This document shows, piece after piece, positions 24,257-36,945 of a DNA stretch of 64,000 nt. The translations under genes and the position numbers were made by a program. Positions within the stretch are counted from its first letter, which is position 1; every line of letters begins with the position of its first letter. Under the pieces are notes generated by a model, which did not search any database, was not told where the DNA came from, and worked only from the letters and a program-made list of their open reading frames with translations. Location: positions 17,033,048 to 17,097,047 of the forward strand of contig CM026421.1 in the NCBI GenBank assembly GCA_014871385.1, in the 5' to 3' direction. The stretch is from Ceratodon purpureus. Lineage: Eukaryota > Streptophyta > Bryopsida > Pseudoditrichales > Ditrichaceae.

Positions 24257-26119
24257 ATGGATAGCTCATCTCATGGCCCAGGCGGTGACGAGTCTACGGA
24301 TTCGAGGCCTGCCACTCTTCTGTCGGGAGGAATAACAGGTTCGGGTGTCCAAGTTTCGGAAACGATTGCTAGTTCGGGTGCTCCCGCCGCTGCGATAGCG
24401 TTGTCGGTCCAAGATGAGGGAAAGAAGGACGGAGGTCAGGCGAAGGTGCAGCAACAAAAGCCTGTGTTGAAGAAGCCCGACAAACTAGCTCCTTGTCCGA
24501 GGTGCGACAGTTTAGATACCAAGTTCTGTTACTACAACAATTACAATGTTAATCAACCACGCCACTTCTGCAAAAACTGTCAGAGATACTGGACTGCCGG
24601 GGGAACTTTAAGGAATGTTCCTGTTGGAGCAGGGAGAAGGAAAAATAAACACGGCAGCTTGCAAGCACGCCATGCAAGCCTGCCAGATCCTGTTGTGAGG
24701 CTGGACTCCGTAGGCATGGCGCAGCCGAGGCCCACTCTTGCAAGGGGGCAGTCTGCTCCTGAGCAAAGGCGTCCCTTGCTTGTCACTAGTTCCAGCAGTA
24801 CCATTGTCACTAGCATCCCCAGTTGTCAAGAGAGGCGTTCTTCTGATGCTGTTGCTCAATCTAGCAACATCCATGTTGAACCTGGGAAAAGGCATTACAT
24901 TCCAGGTACTATACTTCTGCCTCTAGAATCCTTCTATAATTTCATATTTTTGTTATTTTCCCCCACTTTAGCATGCATGAACTTTGAACACGGGCTATCG
25001 GCAAGTATCACTGGTGACTATTTATCCTTAGTGTTTTCATAGGCCCATGCTCCATTTCCTTTACCAAGTTATGTGACTGGTCATTTGCCTTCATGTGAGC
25101 CAGGCGTTTGATGAAGTACATCTTTGCATATCAAATCTTTGACATGTTTTCATATTCCCTTTTCAGCAGAACCGCAGATGAGCATATCCAGTGACCACCG
25201 AGGGAGTAGGTCACTCCATACTGAACATGGTGGCAGTAGTGAACCGGACTTAGCTTGTGAGGCTGAAAAGGATGACAGTGCAGAGGCCTGTACAAGCTCA
25301 GCACGAGGCTCCCCTTCTCATCACGACACACCCCCAACTGCCTACGAAACGCAGTCGATGGCTAGAGGCCCTGCCACAACACTTCAACCTGTGTGTGCGG
25401 GTGTGGTTAGACCAGTTGGCATCTTAGATGGGTCGGGACTCTGGACTGCAGCCCCTACTCCCTTTGGAATCTACAACGGTTCCTGGCCTTATGGCTATAA
25501 TGTTGGATGGAGCGGCCCACCTCCAGGGACCCCAGGCACTCCAATGTGTCCACCCGGGAGTACGTTGGTTACCTGCCAACCTGGGGTTGGCGGGATCACT
25601 GCGTGGTCAGCTCCCCCTAACGGCCTTTTCTGTTGGGGCTCTACTATCATTCCAGGGATGCCTCCTGGCTTAGCTGGACCTCCATGGATGGCCCCTGGCT
25701 GGGGAGGAGGCTGGAACATTCCCTGGGGACCAGAGGCAGCGGCCGCTGCTGCTGCAGCTGCATCAGCGTCAGTGCCGGTGCCAGTGCCGGTGCCTATCCC
25801 GGCTGCTGTTGGGGCTCCGAGCACTGGGAGTGGCACTGCTTTTCCGATCAAGCTACCCATTCGGCCGGTATTGAGTAAGCATCCTCGAGATCGACTGGAG
25901 CTAGAGAGGGTCGAGAGTTCGCTTTGGGTTCCAAAGATGGTCAGGCTGGATGACCCCGGAAATGTTCCACGAAGCTCCGTGTGGACTGCTGTGGGAGCTG
26001 CTGAGAATCGGATGGAGTCGTCTGTGACACCTGGTAGTAATTTTAAGGCGTTTCTTCCAGTGGTTGGAGACGGCAAAGCTTCTGTCACGTCTGGTGATGA
26101 GAAGCAGGTGCGATCATGA
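24257..26119 (+). CDS. Dof zinc-finger transcription factor, CDF (cycling Dof factor) type
   Basis: Two exons, 24257-24905 and 25167-26119, give 533 aa. The Dof domain is at about residues 76-131 ([20 protein letters not shown]...), with zinc ligands Cys80, Cys83, Cys105 and Cys108 in the C-x2-C-x21-C-x2-C pattern. It ends in [20 protein letters not shown], the signature of the CDF branch. The C-terminal half has CDF-like blocks: [11 protein letters not shown], a Trp/Gly/Pro-rich stretch, and [14 protein letters not shown]...SSVW near 468-489, which matches the conserved CDF C-terminal motif. In flowering plants CDFs repress photoperiod genes and are degraded through FKF1/GIGANTEA. I do not see the N-terminal TOPLESS-binding motif of Arabidopsis CDFs. 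A run of nine Ala and a PVPVPVPIP run sit near 408-430. The second-exon acceptor is a CAGCAG (NAGNAG) site. The start follows an in-frame stop. Confidence 0.92.
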
Positions 26120-28888
26120 CAATCCAGCCCACTCTCAAACACACTTGTTTCGTCAGAACAGTAAAGTAGGCATAAAAAGGTGTCAGTTTTACTCGCTGCT
26201 TTTATATAGTTTACCATCTTGTGGCATATATCCCTCATGGATTTTCGTTTGGGCTCGATGAGAACATGGGTTTTAATTGGTCATTGGTCTGTTTGTTTGT
26301 TTGTTTGTTTTCCTTCTTTTATATGTACCTGCTGGTATTTGTAATGTTATCATTTTTCATTTATTTCTGCCAGCAGTTATGTCCTAATACATATGAGGTG
26401 CTTCTCATTCACTTTCTCATGTTGTAGTAAATGCCGGATAACTTTGCGATGGAATTACGAGGTACTATCGGAACTCATTTTGTTATATGAATGACGTTTC
26501 TTATCATTGCATAGAGAGGATTGTGAGGTCTTAAGTTTTCCATCCATTATTCCTTGCCGACGCTTTCTGTGAAGTCTCGTTCCAGATAGCGCTTTTGAAA
26601 AATATAATTCGTAGTCGTTGTTCTATTGCCCGACAGGCTGGTTGCACTTTGACTTGGAACATGTACAGAGATAGTGAGAATTCTCAAGGGAAGGTCGACC
26701 TGGCTTCTTTCGACCTCTTTACTTTTGTGACAACTGGGTGGTCCGCTAGTATCTACTTCGCTGATGCTGGTGGCTGGTTTGAGTCTTGGCTTATACCATA
26801 GCCTTGTATTTTACTTTTGGGTAAGAAAGTTTCTTAGCACTTAATACTTTTCTGGTTGGTAACTCTGGCTTTGTTTATAAGCAGGAGGCTTCTAAACAAA
26901 TGTCCTTTTGCTGTCTTGCTCCTTTTGATGAATCTGCTAGGTAATTATTGGGTCGAGATAGAGAAAAGCATTTTCTGTAAAGCTACTTTGGTGCATGTGT
27001 TGTTGTAATTTACCTTGAACACTTCTATATCGTTCATAACATGGCCCCCTATGTTCCGTTTGAACGATTTGAAGAATCATCCTCGCTAGGCTCGTATACT
27101 TGAGTGAAGCAGTGCGTTGTGATAATTCAATATGACATGCCACTAATTAGGTGACGAGGTTGTTGTATTCACCTTCAAGTGATTTGGCTTCCTGCTTGAT
27201 GCAGGAGAATAACGGACTGGACCTGGGAGATTAATTTTGAACGTATTTTTAGCCACAGATTGATAGACCACCTCTAATGATCGTAACTAGACCACGATTA
27301 CTTGAGGGTGATGATATACCAAGTGAGTTTATTACTTGTATGCGAGTATAGGTGTGTACAACTGTGCTTTTTAGCACAAATATCATACATGCTGCATGGC
27401 AGTTTCTCATAACTGTTCGCTGAAACTCAATCGTGGAGTGTGTTATCCATGCATACATTGTGATTTCGAAATCCCCTTAAAGTCGATAACTCTGCTCCAC
27501 TCGCAGACGTGCTCGTATATGAACCTGCATGTGGTTCTTTCATCCCAACTCATCTATCTCATGCGATTCTTTCAGTCCGAGCTACTTATCTCGTTCTCTT
27601 AGTCCTAGTCACCTTAATCATGCAATACTATGAGTCCAACTTTTCTGTTTGAACCATAAGTTATGAAAGTGTTGGAACTGACACTGAAAAAGTGGTAGTT
27701 CACGAAGAAGAAACTTTTGCCAATGGAGGACGGTTCTCGAACTGGGGGGAGCGAAATGCACGGGATACAAAGTTATTGCCAACAAGTGTCCCTACTTCAT
27801 CCGTTTGCCTAGAAACATACTTCTCTTGGTCTTGGGCATGTGCCTTTCAGACTGCGAAAAGTCTTTATTCATGAAACTGTGAAAATTGCAGTTTTCCGCA
27901 GTTTCTGCGAAATTGCAGAGTTGGTTAAATTCCATCTAACAAAATTAGGGAAAACATTCTTGGGTGGTAAGACAAACATTTTCTCCACGTCACCCAACTT
28001 TAGCAACTCAGGCGGTGGGTACCTTCACTGCCTTAGGCTATATTACATTGTGGTTTGCGCCCTCATGCAAAATACTCTTGATATAGCAAGATCCTAAACC
28101 TTACCAATATCCAAACTTGTTTAGGAAAATAGATAGAGTGCTGTTGTCCACATGTCAATTGTAGAATTGTTAATCAAATCCACTAGCACTGTTTAACTTT
28201 TACATCTCTTATTTCAGAAAAAATCTTTAAAAAAATCTCGTCATAAGTTCCAAGTTTTTTTAGAGGCATTTTTCAATTGACATCAAAGATTCTTCTTCAA
28301 AACTACAAAAATTCATTTTAGATATTATGTAATAGGTTTCAAGGATTTGCAATTATTACAACCCAAAATTTCCATGGTTTGAGACTTGTTGAAGTTTTAG
28401 TTCAATTTTAATTAGTTTGAAAAAATTTTAAAATTTTAAAATTGACGAATCACAATATTGTTTTTTTAGTGAAAAGAACAAATTAACATAAAAAAAGATA
28501 ATCTATACTCTTTAAAATCTAGTGCTTTCATAAGAACAACAGTTTACAGTCTCAAATCAATTAATTAAATTTAAAAAAAAAAATTACAAGATAAGCTTTG
28601 GTGTGTGGACAATCTGCACATCTAAGACTTAGTATTTTCTTAAGAAGGAGAGTTGAAGTGCTTTCTCCACACATTTATACTCTACTTTAGTTTTAGTTTT
28701 GGCACATAGGGATTAACTCATTTCTCACCCTCCATGGAGAAACCAAGCTGACTGAATTCAAATTTTTTTTTAAATCATTGAGAAATTTAGTTTTACAAGT
28801 AAACTACAATTTTGATGATAGGGTCCCAAATTTCTATTTTTAACCAGGTTGGTTTTCCATGGAGGGCTAAATTTTAGCATAAGGTGAA
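26120..28888. other. 3' UTR of the Dof gene and intergenic DNA
   Basis: About 26120-26500 fits a 3' UTR, with (GTTT)n at 26290-26310. Beyond that I see no supported gene. GC content drops from about 28100, and 28400-28860 is strongly AT-rich. Short frames at 26595-26801, 27692-27874 and 27840-28097 have no recognisable content. Confidence 0.45.
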
Positions 28889-30300
28889 ATGGTTATGGGT
28901 CCCCTACCATCAAGCAAAACAAGAAAGAGAACTGGAGGCAGGAGCTGCAAGTTCGCAGGAAATGAGGGGGCGGCGCGGCGATGGGGGCGACGCAACAGAG
29001 CGTGGAAGCGAGGATGCCGCAACTCCAGCGACGATCCTCGCCGTCACTCGCCCACTAACTTAGCGTGCGAGCTCTCTCTCTCTCTCAGTCTGTCGGAGCT
29101 CGCTCGGAACGTGGAGGCGCTGCTCCATCAGCCACGCAATTCCATCATTCGCCTTGCACGACCCCCACCTCGGACCAGGGGCCGGAATTCTCATTCCAAT
29201 TCTCACAATTCCATGAGCTCTCTCGGGGTAGGAGTCAGGTGGGAGGGTTTACGAGGCCGATCATCGATCATGGCGTCAGGGTAGCGGGAGAGCGTTTGTG
29301 GAGCTACGCGTCGAGGGAAGGGGTTGTAGCGTTAGGTTCTGAGGCAGCTTTGAAGGGAGAGAGGAGGGAGGCGCCGTTGAATTCATGCAGGTGGGTGGGA
29401 GTGGTTACTGTGCCGTAAACCCTAAGTTTTGATCGATTCGTTCTGCGTGTGTATGTTCTGGTTGTGGGGTTTGGTTACTAGCATCTTCGAGTGTATCTAT
29501 GACGTGTGTTCATAATCTGGAACAGTTTGGGTGAGGTTGCTGATGGAGGTAAGGTTAGTGGGTTAGAGGTTTTTTTTGAGGTTTTTTAATGTTGTAACCT
29601 AAAATGGGTGTGGAGTGTGTGGGGCTTGGAGGGGGATGGGAGGGGGTGTAGTATTTAGCTGGTTATGGCTGGGAGTTTGGTGAAGTGTGAATTAGGATGT
29701 TAGAATTTTTTTGGCTTGTTGGAATATTTAGTTTGGTGCCTGATTTTTCAATTTGTTCATGTGGTTATTAGAGATGCAGGGTTCAAGGGGGAGGGGCAGG
29801 GGCTGGGTTGAGCTCCTACCCTGTCCGTCTTTCTTCCTTGATCCAAGGTAAGTAACCCTGCACATGTATAAGTATCCTCTCATTCTTCATGTCTGTAGAG
29901 GATTTTCGTATTTCATGTATGGTTTATCTCCAAATTAAAGTTAATTCTATAACGCTTTGTCTTGTTGGTTTTCGGTGTCTCAGTTTGTGGATGACGTAGC
30001 TGAAGCTACTCCGCTCCAAATTTTCAGCTCTGCCATTTGAACCTTGATCAGGAAGCAGGTGGGTGTGAGCTTTTAACGTTTTGGACAAAGCAGGTGCCCA
30101 TGTCTTAAGACGACACAGGCATAGTCAGTGCCGTTGAAACATGCGGAATCGTTTGGTTGTACTACCGAGTTTTTGCTGATGTTTTCTGAGTTTGAGGTGA
30201 GCTGAACCTCTAGGTGTTCATCCCTATGTGTACATCGTGGATAGTTATGACCGTATGTTGATGGAGCTTCTAATGCCTTCTGTGGTATGACTTCAGCCAA
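28889..30300 (+). promoter_or_regulatory. Promoter island and 5' leader of the PPR-SMR gene
   Basis: The GC-rich region starts at about 28900. A CT dinucleotide run (about 29069-29086) lies in a C-rich part, and the plus strand becomes G-rich from about 29220, so the transcription start is probably near 29200. A strong donor CCAAG|GTAAGT at 29848 and an acceptor TGTCTCAG ending at 29983 suggest a 136-bp leader intron. Confidence 0.45.
29417..29425 (+). promoter_or_regulatory. Telo-box motif
   Basis: The sequence AAACCCTAA matches the plant telo-box, common near transcription starts of genes for translation and organelle biogenesis. A single match can be chance; its place in the leader of an organellar RNA gene makes it plausible. 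Confidence 0.3.
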
Positions 30301-33261
30301 ATGCTTCGTCCGAAACAGCTACTGCCTTTGATCAAGGCAAGTCAGCGATCATGGATTTTAGCTGGTACTTCTGCTGGTTCGCGGACTGGCGATGGCAATC
30401 CGCACGGATTATCCTCTGCAGATGAGAAGGATGAACACCTCAAGAGAACTCCTCATATACCACATCCTGGGCATGAGGTGAGCGTTTTATTGCCTAGTGC
30501 TTTCCCTTGACTCATCTTCTAAATTTCTTCAGGCTCTATGTGTATTCATTTATTTATTCCCCCTTGTATTTCTGTATGTAGTGACCTATTTTTCTCTTTG
30601 GTCAGGTCCATGGATTGGGACATGCCCCTCTCCATCCAAGTGGGTTTCTTGCATCATCTGATAGAAGACCACCTCTACATAATGTTCCCATACCAGGAAT
30701 ATTTGTACGGGAGACTGCTGTAGAAGAACCTGTTTCAGAAACTGCTGGTCATGATCAGCATGGGAAATCGACCTCTAAAGTTGGGGTCTCAGCTGCAGCA
30801 ATTAATACTGATCCTCAACCTACGCCGAAAGTTGGCTTTGCAGCAGTACCAAGTTTATCTACTGTGGAGAGTGTGGTAACGGGTGCTACCGGAGGTAGGA
30901 GTAACAATTACCGGTTGCCACGACAGCATTCGAATTCATCATCGTCTAGAAATAATGCAACACTTGTGGTTGAGAAGGCAAGTGCAGATGATTGTTCTGC
31001 TTCCAATGATAAAGAGGCCCATACAGCTTTAGTTTCTGTAAGTAAAGGAATTCCTGTTCCCTCAAGTGGAGGTGATTCCCAACAAAGGCCTGGTATCGAC
31101 GGAGCTCGCCAGTATGGTTCTGGTAATTTCAAATCGGGATGGCAATCACGGGGCGCGCAGTCGAAGCCTTCAGCTTTACCTCCGTCCCCAGCGCGGCCGT
31201 GGGCACAACATAACGGCCCTCTTGCTAAAACCCCGTCTTCCTCACTGCCAAGGCATTTGTCAGTAGGAGCTTCTGTTGAGATTTCAAGGGATGAGGTACC
31301 TGTACCTCGTTCAAGTAGCAAGGAGCGCTACACTGCGGCTTCTGGTCGGGGTGGGCAGAACGGGCGAAATCAATCTGGTACTCGGCGACAGTCTCAGAAG
31401 GCTGTTAATTCTGAGTCACGAGCTGCTAGTGGGGAGGTTGTAGATCATGTGTGCAACATTTTGAGACAGCTCAATTGGCGCCCCGACACATTGGTGGCTC
31501 TATCTCATGTGAACAGGACGTTGAGTGCGTTCCACATCAACGAGGTTCTGAAGCATCAGAAAGAGTCGGGATTAGCATTGAAATTCTTTGACTGGGCGAA
31601 AGGGCAAGAGGGTTATAAGCACGATGTATGCACGTATACCACTATGATTGGCCTCCTAGGTCGTGCAAGGAATTTTGAGGCGTGCACGCGGTTGCTCCAA
31701 GAGATGCGTAGGGAAGGCTGTGAGCCTTGTGTCGTTACATACAACAGACTCATTCATGCTTATGGACGAGCAAATTACTTAGGTGAAGCGATGCGTATAT
31801 TCTATCAAATGCAGGAGAGTGGCTGTAGTCCTGACCGTGTTACTTACTGCACGCTTGTTGATCTCCATTCCAAAGCTGGGTTTCATGACACTGCCATGGA
31901 CATGTATCGGCAAATGCAGCAAGCTGGTTTTCAGCCAGATACTTTCACTTACAGGTACTACGTTTGACGGACTTGTGAAGACAGTTGTATTGTGCTTGGT
32001 GCTTTCTTCACCTGCCCTGTGGTAATTTGAAACATGAGCGAAGACGACTTGTCATTGCTAATTTATGTACTTCTGAACGCTGACTGTAATGCTACTGTCG
32101 TGCAGTGTCATAATACATTGTCTTGGTAAGGCCGGCAAAGTGAATGCAGCCTTGAAGCTTTTTGAAGAGATGGTTGAGCGTGGATGTGTGCCCAGCTTAG
32201 TTACTTACAACATCATCATTGATTTGCAAGCTAAAGCTGGCAATCATGTCATGGCCATGAAGCTTTACAATGACATGCAAGACGCGGGTTTTCACCCAGA
32301 CAGAGTGACCTACAGCATCATGATGGAAGTGTTGGGTCAAACCGGACACATCGACGAAGCAGAGCATGTGTTCCAGGAAATGGAGCAAGCTGGTTGGGTT
32401 CCAGATGCCCCTATCTATGGTGCCATGGTGGACATGTGGGGAAAAGCGGGTAATGCAGAAAAGGCACGGGAGTGGTATCAGAAAATGCTGGATTCAGGAT
32501 TGACACCGAATGTTCAAACCAGCAACTCTCTGTTGGGTACTTATCTACGCATGCATCAGTTCGACTCAGCTCGTGGCGTGTTGGAGTCGATGAATGCATG
32601 GGGACTGGTTCCAACTTTACAGACTCATACAATTCTTTTGAGTTCTTGCACTGCCAGTGCACAACATCAGCAAGTAGTTGGCCTCATGGCAAGCACATTG
32701 CATCCCGTATATGCTTTTGTGTGTACATTATTATCCAGGGAGGTTCCACCCCATGAGCTGAAACACATTGTTCAGCAATTTTTTGAAGGTCTACATGGGG
32801 AGGAACATGACTGTAAGCGAGGCTTCACGGATTCATTAATTGAATTTCTTCATAATTTAGGCCGGAGACCGGAAGCGGGATTGGTTTGGGAAGTGGGAAG
32901 GGAGCATGATTTGTACCCTCAGGCAGTGAGGGAGAAAGCGAAGAACCAGTACTCCATCAACTTGCACGTCATGTCTATGGGCACGGCACTGGTGGCGCTT
33001 TCAAGAACTCTCTACGACTTCAGACAGGCCATGCTCTATACAGGTGTTGCTCCGGAGCGAATTGAGATCATTACTGGCTGGGGAAAGCATAGCCGAGTGA
33101 CTGGGTCGTCTTTAGTTCGGCAAGCAGTTCAGAACATGCTGACTGCTTTGGGCTCTCCCTTTTATGTCGAAAATTCTAACGTAGGCTGTTTTGTTAGTCA
33201 TGGCAAACCCCTTTCAAACTGGCTGCATCAGCCACATGTTGAGCACATGCTAATGCTTTAG
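30301..33261 (+). CDS. P-class PPR protein with C-terminal SMR domain (At1g18900/At1g74750-like)
   Basis: Three exons, 30301-30477, 30606-31954 and 32106-33261, join in frame to 893 aa. The start (MLRPKQLLPLIKASQRSWI) is basic and Ser-rich like an organellar presequence and resembles the N-terminus I recall for the Arabidopsis proteins. A low-complexity Ser/Asn/Gln-rich linker fills about 60-335. Eight full 35-residue PPR motifs run from about 398 (HDVCTYTTMIGLLGRARN) to about 677, with a degenerate ninth. The second intron splits the fourth repeat. The SMR domain spans about 788-875: NLHVMSMGTALVALSRTL carries the LHxM variant of LDxH, and ITGWGKHSRVTG carries TGxG. Proteins of this type bind organellar RNA, and SMR domains may have nuclease activity. 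The linker is longer than the usual short spacer. Target and compartment (mitochondrion or plastid) cannot be read from sequence. Confidence 0.92.
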
Positions 33262-34397
33262 TTCGGGGGCTCATTCCGGTACAAATCAATATTTTCTCAT
33301 TATGAGTCTTTTTGTAGACTCTGTAGCAGGCTTTAAGTAGTTGCATTCGTCGATTCAATACCTTTATAATGTGAATAGTCTACGATCTTACACATTTTGC
33401 CTCCACATGCATTTAAACCTATTTATTTAAATATACATCCAGATATTTTGCGAAACTCTGTGATCAAGAATGAGGGTTAAAACATGCAGGGCCTATGATT
33501 GCTAGACTCCCGAGGCAGTTGTTATCGGTGGTCATTGAAGTTGGAGCCTGCAGCGAGGGAAAGGGAAAGGAAACAAACAACTGGGCAATTTGATACTGGT
33601 GAGTACCTGAAGCCTTTAATTACGTGGATAGCATTCGGCTACAACAATGCTGTGAGCTTGGATACTGACATTCTTGTTGCTTCGTAGTATTTCTATTCTG
33701 GTAGCCATCCAAGTGGCGTGTTATAACAATGTTCCGAGCTTGGATGGAACTCAGGGCTAAGAGTTTTTTTGAGGCTCATCAAATTCCAAACCAAAAATGT
33801 AAATTTTGTGAAGTACGCCATGGTGCTGTTTGAAGTTGTCACGATAGTGGAAATGCTGTTGCTTACCAACCCAAGATGGATTATATTTTGGGATGCGCCC
33901 TATAGCTGGATTCTGTAGTATTTCCATTGCGGGATCACAACTGACGAGATTAAAAAAGAAACCAGAAACTATTTTCTACTTTGACACTATTGCATTGCAA
34001 GAAGAGAAATTTCTCAAAATCTATCAATCTTTATTACTGAGAAATAATTTTTTTTAATGTCCAATATTTGGTACATTTACAAAAGTCATTAAAATCATGA
34101 CCATTTGTACAACCGTAAGTTCAATAAATTTTTGTATACTAGTCCACAATGCTCATCTGCACTGCACAGTTTGCACACCATAATTTCATACCCTAGCATA
34201 ACTTACTAGTGACAATTTTTTCAAAATCGTAGAAGTTACAGAAATATATATTGTGATTATTGGTCAAGATCCTTTAATGTTACCCTGGTAAGTATAAATG
34301 ACCCCATCAAAGGTAGGCAATTCAGCTCTCAGCAGAGAATGAGATTCAATATATTGTGATTAGGGTTTAACGTTTTTATTGACGGAGTTTCATTTCT

Positions 34398-34580
34398 TCA
34401 AGTGGTTCTGGGGTTCTTTATAGAATCTTTTTCATCCAGGTATTGAGCCCAACATGGGCAAATGCAAAGTAATATAAAGAATCCTAGCACAATTGCAGCT
34501 ATTGTGATAGCGTGTTGGTTGTGCGTTACAAAGTGTGGGATGCTTTTGAAGAAGTGTGCAATTTTAGCTAATATATCCAT
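34398..34580 (-). CDS. Possible small membrane protein
   Basis: A 60-codon minus-strand frame starts MDILAKIAHFFKSIPHFVTH. It has a convincing hydrophobic helix (AITIAAIVLGFFILLCICPCW) and a charged tail (AQYLDEKDSIKNPRTT). The frame can be extended upstream to an ATG at 34646. The membrane helix with a flanking CxCPCW cluster looks less random than other short frames nearby, but there is no family match I know and no neighbour context. It could be a chance ORF or a relic. Confidence 0.3.
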   Translation of the reverse strand: MDILAKIAHFFKSIPHFVTHNQHAITIAAIVLGFFILLCICPCWAQYLDEKDSIKNPRTT

Positions 34581-35480
34581 CCTTTGATATATGACTATGA
34601 TAATTGAATGAATCCTGAAAAACACTTCACGTCCACTAAACTTCAAAGGATAAGTGATCTAATCCTGAACCATAAATTCAATGATGGCATGTACAGTTTT
34701 ATATTGAAGTATCTCTGGATTTGTAAAACACATATTTAGTGTATTTTAATATATTTTGATTCATTTATATCAGAGGAGGACTCTTTTAATATCAAAAAAG
34801 ATGTGTAGTTTCCTTGCAGTGTTATAATTAGGTGAAAGTACGAGGAAAAGTAAAATAACTGTAGATGAAAAAGTAAAAAATGTCTAACAAGATGTTATGC
34901 CCGTAAATCAGCATCCCATAGAAATGAAAAACCTAATTATGATATGGAAAAACAATTTATGATCACTTAGCTCTAGCTGCAAAACTTGCACAATTTGATG
35001 TCACAAGCAATTGGGACGAATAAATAAAGTCATATGAAAAGATTGATGTTTTGACAAAGACGACGAATTTCAAAGGGAAGATGGAACTGCTGCAAAGTTG
35101 GTTACTGTATCTTGGGGGCAACTTCCGCAAAAAAATAATTTCAAATAAAAATATTGGATAAAAATAAAATTATGTTGCTTATGTATTGGAAAACCATGAA
35201 ATAAAATTAGATGAGTGATAAAAAAATCTTGACATTAAACATATAAAAAAAATCAAATAATTTTTTTTTGTTAAAAATCATGAAATGAAGTCCACTAAAA
35301 TAACAAATATCTAATGAAATTTCATCAATTGTGGATGAAAGTTGAACTTAAAGTTATATGTTTCTTGAAAAGTCCGATTTTAGATTTTTTTAAAAATTTT
35401 TAAATTTATTTGCTAGACACCAAAATATGAAATTAATTAATCATTCAACTGAGGTAATGAAGCTGCCCCTAAAGTACGGA

Positions 35481-35567
35481 CGGAAAACTCTGCCCATAAA
35501 TTGTAGGGAAAACTCTGCCCGTAAATTGTAGGGAAAACTCTGCCCGTAAATTGTAGGGAAAACTCTG
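35481..35567 (+). repeat. Tandem repeat, 3.5 copies of a 25-bp unit
   Basis: The unit GGGAAAACTCTGCCCGTAAA plus TTGTA starts at 35481 (with CGG and CATAAA variants), 35506 and 35531, and a partial copy runs 35556-35567. The copies are nearly identical, so the array is probably recent. Confidence 0.92.
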
Positions 35568-36097
35568 GTCCAGTGCAGCCCGTGCAGTGTTGCCTCATAC
35601 AGTATACTCACAGGTCCAAGTTATTGAATGTCCTTTTCACTAGAATTAAGTTAGTGATGACAACTTGAAGTCGGGTTGTTTGGATCAATGAGGTAACTCA
35701 ACTCACTCATGAGTGGTGTAAGTTAGCTGCGTTGTTAAGTTACTGTATGATTCTTGTGTTTTGCATGCTTGGACAAGTGTGGGTTTGCCAGTCGCCTCAA
35801 CATGGACTTTGAACCGTGGAGGAGAAAGCGGGTAATTTATTCCAAGTTCCAACTTGACCAAACCAAAACTGCAAATCACATGAAATCTTCAAAACCAAAC
35901 TTAGACTGGATTTACACTCAAAATGAAAGATCGTTGATGTAAGATGTCAGTCCAATTTAAACAAAATTAAAATTGTGTGTAAATTATTGGGAAATTTCTT
36001 CAAGATGAAAATAATGAAGTTCACAGCCAAGGTTAGGTATATCTTCAATTTAAAGTTTAACTAAAAATTATGACAATTAAAGATATTAATTCATATG

Positions 36098-36118
36098 TTT
36101 TTTTTTTTTTTTTTTTTT
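36098..36118 (+). repeat. Poly-T run of 21
   Basis: An uninterrupted T run at the edge of an AT-rich region. It could be the poly-A tail of a retroposed sequence on the minus strand, but I see no recognisable body or target duplication. Confidence 0.85.
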
Positions 36119-36945
36119 GAGTTGGAATGGTGATTGGTATCTCTTATTTCTACATCTATCAATCATGTCTTTTAAAAACCTCTAGAAGAAATGCACAATT
36201 CTAAAAAAATAGGCTTGTTTTATTTGGTAAAATTGACATTAAAAAATATATTATCTTTGAAATATTTGTTTATTATTAAAAAATAGAAGCTTATAGAAAA
36301 TGAATGGAATTATGTAGATGATGAAAAATGAAGAAAATGTGAGAATGACCACAACAAGTGAAAGTTCATAGTATTGAAATAGAATCATTTTGTTCTAATA
36401 GCATGCCCACTTGTAGACTTCAATTTGTATTCATACACCAACTACTATGTCAAAAAATGGAGATGGCAATCAATTGAAAAAGAAAGTTCATCCCAGTAGT
36501 AGATTAGAAAAAGATAAGAAACTCGACTATAAAAAAGTTTTTTCCACATACCCGCCAACTTGTAACTGGAGAACTTATCAAACCTAACAAAAATGATACA
36601 AAAATCCAATGACAAGGTACAAGTGGACTTGCAAATTTACACCATTTACTAACCATAAACACTTCAATCCTTGACAAAATTCCTCATCCAAATTCAGCAA
36701 CGATACCCACTAATGTCAACTTAAGGCTTGACTACTGATGTGACTAATGTCAACTTAAAGGTTTGACTGCTACTGTGATTGGAAAAAAGATACGAGAGAA
36801 CTGGAGAACCCTCAGAGAATTAGGGTTAGAAATGAACATAGACTATTACTACTTTAAATACCCGTACCCCAGTTTAACACAACAAGGTTCATCCCTTTGG
36901 TGAGCAGTCCAAATCAAAGGGGATGCTGAAAACCATGCATATTCC

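Larger units (their letters stand above)
33262..36945. other. 3' UTR of the PPR gene and AT-rich intergenic DNA
   Basis: The first 200 bp or so probably belong to the PPR 3' UTR. The rest is AT-rich. Apart from the small minus-strand ORF at 34398-34580, the 25-bp tandem array at 35481-35567 and the T run at 36098-36118, listed separately, I see no gene. Confidence 0.5.
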
